A stretch of 6,499 nucleotides of DNA from assembly GCA_030635405.1 (NCBI GenBank), contig DAOVZA010000126.1:1-6499 (forward strand), given 5' to 3'. The position numbers and the translations under genes are program-made. Source of the stretch: Desulfocapsa sp. (GTDB taxonomy: Bacteria > Desulfobacterota > Desulfobulbia > Desulfobulbales > Desulfocapsaceae). How positions within the stretch are numbered: position 1 is the first letter of the stretch; each line of letters begins with the position of its first letter. Below, one piece after another: positions 1 through 5,928 of this stretch. Below the pieces are notes generated by a model. It was given only the letters and a program-made list of their open reading frames with translations, was not told the DNA's origin and ran no database searches.

Positions 1-1057
1 AGGAATGGCGTTCAATCCTGATACTGCTCGTTTTGAGATGGAGAGCTTTGCGGAAGTTGTCTTTAATCCTGTCGCAGTTTCTAAATTTACCCACACCTCC
101 TCTTCCGGTTTTGTAATGGCGTCTGCCTTTGTACTCACGGTTTCCTGCTGGTACTTGATCAAGGGAAGACACGTGGAAATGGCCAAGAAGTCAATCGTTG
201 TGGCTTCAGTGTTCGGACTTGTCGCATCCACCTTTGTTGGATTTACAGGTGATGAGGCGGCGTATGAAGTTGCTCAGAAACAGCCAATGAAGCTTGCTGC
301 CATGGAAGGTCTTTACAAGGGCCAGCGTGGTGCACCAATTGTGGCCATGGGAATTATAAATGACACAAAAGTTCCTGGTGATGTTCAGGATGCTTTTTTG
401 TTTGAAGTGAAAATTCCTCAGGTTTTGTCCATACTTGCGAATCGTGAGCCAGGCTCCTTTGTTCCTGGAATTGATGATCTCGTCTATGGAAATGAAGAAG
501 AGAATGTCATGGGTGTAAACACCATGATGGAGAAAGGAAAACTTGCTCTTGCTGATCTTGCTGCTTTCAAACAGGCAAGAAGAGATAAGGATGACGCTGC
601 TGCAGATGCTGCTCTTGTACGCTTTGATGAGAATAAACAATATATGGGATATGGCTATCTTGATACTCCTGAAGAAGCTGTACCACCAGTGAATATTGTT
701 TTTAACTCCTTTCATATAATGGCTATCCTGGGATCACTTTTTCCCGTGATTTTCGGAGCATTTCTTTTCTTTATATATAAGGGAACCATTACAAAACAGC
801 GCTGGTTACTGCCAGTGGGTCTTTTCACAGGCCTTCTTGGACTGCTTGCTCAGCAAGCTGGTTGGGTTACAGCGGAGGTCGGTCGTCAGCCCTGGGCAAT
901 TCAGGGACTCATGCCGGTGAAGATTGCAACAACAAATCTTTCCACCACTTCTGTTCAGATCACATTTGCAATGTTTGCAGTAGTCTTTGCTGTGCTTTTG
1001 ATTGCTGAAATATCCATTATGCTGAAACAGATTGCACTTGGACCGGAGGGCCACTGA
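1..1057 (+). CDS. cydA: Cytochrome bd quinol oxidase subunit I (CydA), 5'-truncated by window edge
   Basis: Subunit I of the membrane-bound cytochrome bd oxidase, which takes electrons from quinol and reduces O2 to water at a heme b595/heme d site. The open frame has no stop back to base 2, so the gene starts outside the window; the ATG at 5 is internal. Numbering from that Met, the ligands line up with E. coli CydA at a constant offset through the Q-loop start. H30 matches H186 (heme b558), and K96 and E101 in KLAAME match quinol-binding K252 and E257. M239 in FHIM matches M393 (heme b558), and E291 before GRQPW matches E445 (heme b595). About 156 N-terminal residues, including the heme d ligand His19, are missing. 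The K96-M239 spacing (143, against 141 in E. coli) indicates the long Q-loop type. Several hydrophobic helices are visible. The stop lies two bases before the cydB start, so the genes are cotranscribed. Confidence 0.97.
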   Translation, partial: GMAFNPDTARFEMESFAEVVFNPVAVSKFTHTSSSGFVMASAFVLTVSCWYLIKGRHVEMAKKSIVVASVFGLVASTFVGFTGDEAAYEVAQKQPMKLAAMEGLYKGQRGAPIVAMGIINDTKVPGDVQDAFLFEVKIPQVLSILANREPGSFVPGIDDLVYGNEEENVMGVNTMMEKGKLALADLAAFKQARRDKDDAAADAALVRFDENKQYMGYGYLDTPEEAVPPVNIVFNSFHIMAILGSLFPVIFGAFLFFIYKGTITKQRWLLPVGLFTGLLGLLAQQAGWVTAEVGRQPWAIQGLMPVKIATTNLSTTSVQITFAMFAVVFAVLLIAEISIMLKQIALGPEGH

Positions 1058-1059
1058 TA

Positions 1060-2208
1060 ATGATATCAAATTTAGATTATACAACTTTACAGCAACTCTG
1101 GTGGATTATCTGTTCCATCGTTGGCGCAGTCTTTCTTTTTCTCACCTTTGTTCAGGGCGGTCAGACACTGCTTTGGCAGGTTACAAAAACAGAAGATGAA
1201 AGCGCGCTTGTAGTGAACTCTCTTGGTCGAAAATGGGAACTTCCTTTTACCACTTTGGTTCTTTTTGGTGGTGCTCTTTTTGCATCCTTTCCAAAATTTT
1301 ATTCCACAAGTTTTGGTGGTGCATACTGGGTGTGGATACTTATTCTTTTCACCTTTATTATTCAGGCTGTGAGTTATGAGTATCGTACAAAACCTGCTAA
1401 TGTATGGGGCGCTAAAACCTATGAAACGTTTATGTTTATTAACGGATCTGTTGGCGTTCTGTTAATTGGTGCTGCAGTTGGTACCTTTTATACAGGATCT
1501 GCTTTCTCGTTGAATGATATGAATCAGGTTACTTGGCAATACACTTTGGGTGGTATTAACCTCCGTGGTCTTGAAGCCGCTTTTTCACTGTTTAATCTGT
1601 CACTTGGGCTCTTTCTTGTATTCAATGCAAGAGTACTTGGTGCACTGTATCTGCTGAATAATATCGATTTTAGTGAAGCAGCAGACCTGGAACAAAGATT
1701 ACGAAAAGCAGTCTGGTCAAGTTTTGTCTGTTCGCTTCCATTTTTGCTCTATGTTGTTGTTTCAATCCTGTTGCGAAAAGGATTTGGTGTGGATGAAGAT
1801 GGTGTGGTCTCCATGGTATCTTTTAAATATCTCTTTAACCTCTTTGCTCTTCCTCATCTCCTTCTCTTTCTGCTTGGCGGACTTGGACTGGTGATCTGGG
1901 GAGTACTTCTTAGTGCTAAAAAAGGAAGTTCTAAAGGTATCTGGCCTGCAGGGCTTGGAACAGTGCTTGTTGGGTTGTGTGTGCTTTGTCTGCCCGCGTT
2001 TAATTCCACAGCATTTTATCCTTCGACCTTTGATCTACAGTCGAGTCTCACAATTTATAATGCATCATCAAGTGAGTATACCCTGAGAATTATGACATAC
2101 GTGGCGTTGTTCATTCCCGTCCTTGTTGCATACGTCGCTTATCTCTGGAAAAAGATGGATTCCAAGAAATTGTCAATGGAAGACGCACTGGATCACGAAG
2201 CATACTAA
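1060..2208 (+). CDS. cydB: Cytochrome bd quinol oxidase subunit II (CydB)
   Basis: Subunit II of cytochrome bd, a multi-helix membrane protein that pairs with CydA and shapes the proton and oxygen paths. It has 382 residues, against about 379 in E. coli. The ATG at 1060 follows the cydA stop by two bases. A GGAGG at 1045-1049, inside the cydA end, serves as its ribosome binding site, which suggests coupled translation. Conserved stretches are the N-terminal LWW, GGALFASFP (70-78), SYEYRTKP (105-112) and the C-terminal NASSSEYTLRIMTYVAL region. It differs from E. coli at charged positions: the TDGFD motif of helix 1 is VQGGQ (31-35), WD58 is W59-E60, R100 aligns with Q102, and D105 with E107. 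From memory, this VQGGQ form is typical of Bacteroidetes CydB. The ligands of all hemes lie in CydA, so these changes do not argue against function. Confidence 0.96.
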   Translation: MISNLDYTTLQQLWWIICSIVGAVFLFLTFVQGGQTLLWQVTKTEDESALVVNSLGRKWELPFTTLVLFGGALFASFPKFYSTSFGGAYWVWILILFTFIIQAVSYEYRTKPANVWGAKTYETFMFINGSVGVLLIGAAVGTFYTGSAFSLNDMNQVTWQYTLGGINLRGLEAAFSLFNLSLGLFLVFNARVLGALYLLNNIDFSEAADLEQRLRKAVWSSFVCSLPFLLYVVVSILLRKGFGVDEDGVVSMVSFKYLFNLFALPHLLLFLLGGLGLVIWGVLLSAKKGSSKGIWPAGLGTVLVGLCVLCLPAFNSTAFYPSTFDLQSSLTIYNASSSEYTLRIMTYVALFIPVLVAYVAYLWKKMDSKKLSMEDALDHEAY

Positions 2209-2224
2209 TTAATGAATATTTAAG

Positions 2225-2253
2225 TATGGGGGATTCACTTTGAATCCCCCATA
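2225..2253 (+). other. Perfect 12-bp hairpin between cydB and the micro-ORF
   Basis: Arms TATGGGGGATTC (2225-2236) and GAATCCCCCATA (2242-2253) pair without mismatch around the 5-base loop ACTTT. The hairpin begins 16 bases after the cydB stop. It is not followed by a T run but by ACTAAAAGGAG, the ribosome binding site of the next small ORF. It therefore looks less like an intrinsic terminator than an RNA stabiliser, processing site or attenuator that could set the level of the micro-ORF relative to cydAB. The structure is seen directly; the role is inferred. Confidence 0.75.
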
Positions 2254-2260
2254 ACTAAAA

Positions 2261-2264
2261 GGAG
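2261..2264 (+). promoter_or_regulatory. Shine-Dalgarno site of the CydX-like micro-ORF
   Basis: GGAG preceded by AAAA, six bases before the ATG at 2271. The good match and spacing are the main reason for treating the 30-codon frame as a real gene. Confidence 0.7.
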
Positions 2265-2270
2265 AAATTC

Positions 2271-2363
2271 ATGACAGCTGTAATATTACTTGGCTATGTA
2301 GCCGTTGTTATAGTTTCCTATAAGGGCGCAGTTTTTGCGCTTGATAAAATGGATTTATTATAA
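2271..2363 (+). CDS. CydX-like small membrane protein (candidate cytochrome bd accessory subunit)
   Basis: A 30-codon frame, too short for most gene callers. The product starts MTAVILLGYVAVVIVSY and ends ALDKMDLL. Residues 3-24 are almost entirely hydrophobic, broken by K18, and a short charged tail (D25, K26, D28) follows, so it should be a single-span membrane peptide. It follows cydB by 62 bases, has a strong ribosome binding site, and lies before the operon terminator. Its position, size and one-helix layout match CydX, the 37-residue subunit encoded after cydB in E. coli that stabilises the oxidase hemes. I see no convincing residue-level similarity to E. coli CydX, so the name is by position and form only. 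Alternatives are an unrelated membrane peptide or a chance ORF; the ribosome binding site and composition argue against chance. Confidence 0.75.
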   Translation: MTAVILLGYVAVVIVSYKGAVFALDKMDLL

Positions 2364-2388
2364 ATCCGGAAACGTTATATTGTATCTT

Positions 2389-2417
2389 AGGAGGCTTCGG
2401 CCTCCTTTGTTGTTTTT
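2389..2417 (+). terminator. Intrinsic terminator of the cydAB-micro-ORF operon
   Basis: A perfect 7-bp GC-rich stem AGGAGGC / GCCTCCT (2389-2395 and 2400-2406) is closed by a stable TTCG tetraloop. It is followed by the T-rich tract TTGTTGTTTTT (2407-2417). It lies 25 bases after the micro-ORF stop, placing that ORF inside the cyd transcription unit. Confidence 0.88.
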
Positions 2418-2439
2418 ACCTCCACCGGTATGAGGGATT

Positions 2440-4704
2440 ATGTCTGAAAAAGATCAAAAAACAATAACTCTGCTCGGCTCCAACGTCAAAATCCGTAATT
2501 TGCCTATCAAGCAGGTTAGTTTACTCGAGGAGGGAAACCTTCCAGCCTATGGATATAACCCTGGTGATCATATTGAACTTATGGCGGGTGATGTGTCCGT
2601 TGAATATGGTCGTCTGGAACAGCTCCTCACCTGGCTGACCTCCTATGTGGCTGAATCTGATTTGAATCCACGGATTAACTCTTTGACCTATGGAGCCCAG
2701 AAGGTTATTTTTCATATATTTAGAAAGTATAAAGGTACTAATGTGGATAGGGCTGACCATGGATGGTTTATGGTCAACCAGTATCTGCCCGCTGGCGGCA
2801 GGGCCAGCACTGCTGAAGATTTTGTAATAGATGATTCAAACAGGGAATTTTTCTCCAATAATGACGGATTAATTGTCATTGATGATTCCGGTCATCCACC
2901 AGAATTTAAACAGGAGGATCTTGATCGCAATCCAAATCTCTGGGCCATCGCCATGGGAATCAGTGTTGCCTATTGGGGAGACTGGGCCAAATTGCTTGGT
3001 GAGCGTTTTGTCCTTTTCTGCAGGCTTTCAGACCTTGAAACCACCCGTATGGAGATGGATTGTTCTGTCAACTGGGAAACCATTGTTGCCATGTGTCTTC
3101 GAGCTTTACGGACAAGTGAGGTGGGACTTTGGGATGAAAAAAAGTCACGCTTTTTGTGTCATATAGTGGTGGAAATGTTCCCACACGGTGTGCTTTATAT
3201 CGGGCCTGATGCAATTTTTTTCAGGCATCGGAAAGGATGCCTGCCAGAGAAAAGCTCTCCTCGTCAGCGTGGTTCCGTTCCCTGTTATGACACCCTGCTG
3301 CCTGCAATGCTTGCAATGGATACCATGCGTTTTGGTGAGTTTGATTTCAGCAGAAATTATTTCTACGATTTTTCAAAGCGGGTTCTTAATAACTGGGATC
3401 TTTTGTATCGACATGGCTATTATTTTAAGGAGACACTTGAGTTTCCAAATCTTGATTTTGCCAAAAGTTTTCCGGGAGGCTATGCCTGTTCCTTCATGAA
3501 CGATGGTAAAGATCCTGCATTCTTTGAACTCCCGCCTCTTTCTGCTGATTTTGAGGTGGTGCTTGATCTTGTTGCTTCTCAAATCTGGTCTGAAGAGAAA
3601 AAAAGAGCACTGAGGAGTTTCTTTTACTTTCGAAAAAAATCTCCATCTATGGATCATGAGGCCATTGGCGGAACCCACGGCTATATGGATGAAATTGTTT
3701 CTGTTTTACATGATCTGAAGGAGGAAGTAAACCGCAAGAATGGTTTCGGAAACTTACCGATCTTTCAAGTTGGACATTTACGAACAACAGATCCTGCTGA
3801 GATTGATCCTGTGATAACTCTGCAGAATGTTATGGATTCGTATGTTTCGAAAGAAAGCGTGCTTCGTCCTCTTTGTCTTGGGGTCTTTGGTCCTCCTGGA
3901 TCAGGGAAATCCTTTGCGGTAAAAGAGGTGGCTCGCGTAATTTCGGAGCGATTTGAAGGTGATCCCTTTGACTTTTTTGAGTTTAATCTTACTCAGTTTG
4001 CTTCTCCAAATGAGATAAATTCTGCCATAGAGCCTGTTCGTGCCGCGGTTGCCCGCGGGAAGGTTCCCATTGTATTCTGGGATGAGTTTGATTGTCGTTA
4101 TGACGGGCATGAGTTTGGCTACCTTCGCTATTTTCTTCCCTCCATGCAGGATGGCGTTACCTATGTGAATGGAATTCCATATTTTATCGGTCGTGCAATC
4201 TTTGTTTTTGCGGGTGGAGTTAAGGCAAGCTGGAGTGGGATGGAAAAACTTCTGGATCCAAGTGATAAAAAAGCTCTTGCTATGATGAAAACCTTAAAGA
4301 TTCCTGACTTTATGAGTCGACTGCGTGTTGTGCTTGATATTGATGGTATTGAAATTCCAGATATTCTTCTGCGTGATTCAGCCACCAGTGAAGATCTTGA
4401 AGAGTTACGTCGTATATTGCTAAAACGTGCCTTTATTATTGCGCACCAGATGGATACTCATTGGAAAAAAGCTGCACGGAAAACATCAGGGCTCTTGCTA
4501 CGCCTCCTTCTCAGTCGTTACAAGTTCGGTGCTCGTTCCATTGAGGCAGTGATTGAAGCCAGTAGGGCAGCAGACAGACTGGTTTATGGACTTCCTGAAC
4601 TTATTGCTCCTTCCGCTGCAAGGATTCATGCTGAATGGCGTATTGATCTGGAAAGAAGGATCGATAATCTACGGAAACAGGAAGGTATGCGTGCCGTATG
4701 GTAG
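2440..4704 (+). CDS. AAA+ ATPase with ribokinase-like N-terminal region, function unknown
   Basis: A 754-residue, apparently soluble protein. The C-terminal half is an AAA+ module: Walker A GPPGSGKS (484-491), Walker B PIVFWDEFD (543-551, catalytic pair D548-E549), a FVFAGG strand in the sensor 1 position (588-593), a candidate arginine finger R627 in PDFMSRL, and sensor 2 GAR (697-699) in a helical lid. The N-terminal half is not a standard named domain to me. Residues 144-260 (LIVIDDSG, then WAIAMG, LGERFVLFCRLSDLE, NWETI, HIVVEMFPHGVLYIG) resemble the ribokinase-like stretch that precedes the same AAA type in bacterial proteins often linked to RyR domains. No RyR domain is seen here. The ATG at 2440 has GAGGGA at 2432-2437, with unusually short spacing. 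ATP-driven remodelling or signalling is likely; the substrate is unknown. An HPt gene follows on the same strand 60 bases later. The family link is from memory. Confidence 0.9.
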   Translation: MSEKDQKTITLLGSNVKIRNLPIKQVSLLEEGNLPAYGYNPGDHIELMAGDVSVEYGRLEQLLTWLTSYVAESDLNPRINSLTYGAQKVIFHIFRKYKGTNVDRADHGWFMVNQYLPAGGRASTAEDFVIDDSNREFFSNNDGLIVIDDSGHPPEFKQEDLDRNPNLWAIAMGISVAYWGDWAKLLGERFVLFCRLSDLETTRMEMDCSVNWETIVAMCLRALRTSEVGLWDEKKSRFLCHIVVEMFPHGVLYIGPDAIFFRHRKGCLPEKSSPRQRGSVPCYDTLLPAMLAMDTMRFGEFDFSRNYFYDFSKRVLNNWDLLYRHGYYFKETLEFPNLDFAKSFPGGYACSFMNDGKDPAFFELPPLSADFEVVLDLVASQIWSEEKKRALRSFFYFRKKSPSMDHEAIGGTHGYMDEIVSVLHDLKEEVNRKNGFGNLPIFQVGHLRTTDPAEIDPVITLQNVMDSYVSKESVLRPLCLGVFGPPGSGKSFAVKEVARVISERFEGDPFDFFEFNLTQFASPNEINSAIEPVRAAVARGKVPIVFWDEFDCRYDGHEFGYLRYFLPSMQDGVTYVNGIPYFIGRAIFVFAGGVKASWSGMEKLLDPSDKKALAMMKTLKIPDFMSRLRVVLDIDGIEIPDILLRDSATSEDLEELRRILLKRAFIIAHQMDTHWKKAARKTSGLLLRLLLSRYKFGARSIEAVIEASRAADRLVYGLPELIAPSAARIHAEWRIDLERRIDNLRKQEGMRAVW

Positions 4705-4764
4705 GCTATAAATATTTTTTTATATTAGATTTAACCAGCAATGCTGAATAGGGAACAGTGATAC

Positions 4765-5145
4765 ATGGAAGTAAAGAGTTCAACAGTATCTGACCGGCCG
4801 GATATTATCCTTGATTTGGATCGTCTTAAGAATAATTGCAACGGGAATAATGTAATTGTGAGAGAGCTTCTCCTGCATTTGCATCAGAAGAGCGGGCCAA
4901 GATGGATCGCTGATTTGCAGGATGGCATTGAAGCTTGCGACAGTGAGGCACTCAGGGAAGTCTGTCATGGCATGAAAGGAGCCAGTGCCACTCTTTTTGC
5001 GTGGCGAATTTCAAATATTGCTCTTGAACTTGAACATCTTGCCCGTGATGGAGAGGTCATAGAGTTAAGTGGCCGTATCGAAGAGCTACAGGCTGCCTTT
5101 GATGAATGTGAAGCCTGGGTAAAAGAAAATGTCGATGCTTTATAG
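4765..5145 (+). CDS. Stand-alone histidine phosphotransfer (HPt) domain protein
   Basis: A 126-residue cytoplasmic protein made of one HPt four-helix bundle. HPt proteins shuttle phosphate between response-regulator receiver domains in multistep phosphorelays. The phosphorylatable histidine is H68 in REVCHGMKGASATL (64-77), with the usual H-x-x-K-G pattern (K71, G72). It is followed by the amphipathic helix RISNIALELEHLA and a C-terminal helix with EELQAAFDECEAW. No kinase, receiver or membrane segment is present. The ATG at 4765 has AGGGA at 4750-4754 with a rather long 10-base spacing. It lies 60 bases after the AAA gene with no terminator between, so the two may be cotranscribed. The histidine kinase fragment at the right edge is a possible partner, but a receiver domain would be needed between them and none is in view. 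Confidence 0.88.
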   Translation: MEVKSSTVSDRPDIILDLDRLKNNCNGNNVIVRELLLHLHQKSGPRWIADLQDGIEACDSEALREVCHGMKGASATLFAWRISNIALELEHLARDGEVIELSGRIEELQAAFDECEAWVKENVDAL

Positions 5146-5184
5146 GGTTTTCCTGTGAAAGACCCCATCAGGTAACTGGCGTTA

Positions 5185-5676
5185 CTAATTGCACTGAAGA
5201 AATACAGCCTGCACCAGTACGCTATTATCGAACACTGGCTCTGTGTTGTTCCATACGTCAGCACCTAAACCTACCAGATCACCGGCATCAGTCCACTCGC
5301 TAAAACCAAATTTCCAGCCCAGCCATGTCCTGTCAAAATTATAGGCGTACTGTGGGCCATAGTAGTCAAAGCGATCCGTGTCGAAGTCTTCATCGCTCAG
5401 CTCTCTTGCCATTCCCACCAAAATAAGATCAGCACCTTTTTCCTCAGCTTCTTTGTGCATGGCAGCACCAATCTCTTTTCCCGTAGACCCTGTTTTGGTG
5501 TTCATCAGGAGATGGGCGAATGCTGTGCATTCGGCAGGAATACTCTGTTCCTGAAATGTGATATCACTACTGCTCGTTTGAGGGAATCTGAGCCCCTTGT
5601 ATTTATCTGTATTTGAGAAACAGCCGGATAGCAGTAGCGCGATGAAAAAAAGTGATAAAAGATTTGTGATTTTCAT
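5185..5676 (-). CDS. Small lipoprotein of unknown function
   Basis: A 163-residue precursor with a clear lipoprotein signal: K2 in the n-region, a hydrophobic core LLSLFFIALLL, and lipobox L16-S17-G18-C19. Residue +2 after the cysteine is Phe, not Asp, which favours transport to the outer membrane if the Lol rule applies. The mature part has a segment at about 49-88 (ECTAFAHLLMNT, then KEIGAAMHKEAEEKGADLILVG). Its helix-then-strand pattern recalls small surface-lipoprotein domains in which alanine-rich N-x-A-x-x-x-G-A helices lead into a valine/isoleucine strand, but the match is loose. The rest is rich in Asp and aromatic residues. Two further cysteines (C50, C162) could form a disulfide. 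The gene converges on the HPt gene with a 39-base gap. The start is chosen for the signal peptide; no strong Shine-Dalgarno sequence precedes it. Confidence 0.82.
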   Translation of the reverse strand: MKITNLLSLFFIALLLSGCFSNTDKYKGLRFPQTSSSDITFQEQSIPAECTAFAHLLMNTKTGSTGKEIGAAMHKEAEEKGADLILVGMARELSDEDFDTDRFDYYGPQYAYNFDRTWLGWKFGFSEWTDAGDLVGLGADVWNNTEPVFDNSVLVQAVFLQCN

Positions 5677-5713
5677 AAGTTGTCGTAAATGTATGTGTGA
5701 AGGGTTGTGTTTG

Positions 5714-5755
5714 CTAACGGGATTAAAATCTGTGACTATGCTAGTCAGCCGTTAG
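5714..5755. repeat. Nested inverted repeat upstream of the lipoprotein gene
   Basis: Outer arms CTAACGG (5714-5720) and CCGTTAG (5749-5755) are perfect complements. Inside lie a second perfect inverted repeat, TGACTA-TGC-TAGTCA (5733-5747), and a short one, GATT-AA-AATC (5721-5730). The whole could fold as a three-way junction or serve as paired operator half-sites. It ends 38 bases before the lipoprotein start codon, within its probable promoter region. On the minus strand a weak promoter-like pair (CTGACT at 5748-5743 and TTTAAT at 5727-5722, 15-base spacer) overlaps it. I see no other gene-like content in the 252-bp gap 5677-5928, which is otherwise AT-rich with long T runs near 5790-5806. 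Confidence 0.6.
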
Positions 5756-5928
5756 TTTACCTACAGGAACGAATGAAAAATACGCTATTTTTTCTTTTTT
5801 TTCTACCACTTTCTTTTTATGGCAAACCGTATTCATATTGCGGTGTTTGGCCGATTGTAATGATTTTTGGAAACAAATATTATCAAATCCGGGATCTTTT
5901 TCCAGGGAAAATCTTCTATGCCGGTTCG

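Noticed and set aside
206..715. A 169-codon minus-strand open frame opposite cydA.
   Set aside because: It is fully antisense to strongly conserved cydA codons, and its translation is low-complexity Ser/Ile/Lys-rich with no motif.
2430..2447. Five-codon frame ATG...TGA overlapping the AAA gene start, as a possible coupling mini-ORF.
   Set aside because: It has no ribosome binding site of its own, and such short overlaps arise often by chance.
5145..5165. Short hairpin GGGTTTTC / GAAAGACCC between the convergent HPt and lipoprotein genes, as a shared terminator.
   Set aside because: The stem needs a bulge and is followed by no T tract on either strand.
5714..5755. Nested repeat considered as an integron attC site because of the CTAAC...GTTAG ends.
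   Set aside because: At about 42-46 bases it is shorter than usual attC sites, the RYYYAAC and GTTRRRY core patterns both fail by at least one base, and no cassette-like neighbours or integrase are seen.
5894..5913. AT-rich hairpin TTTTC / GAAAA just downstream of the kinase stop, as its terminator.
   Set aside because: The stem is weak with a single G-C pair, and no T tract follows in the kinase direction.
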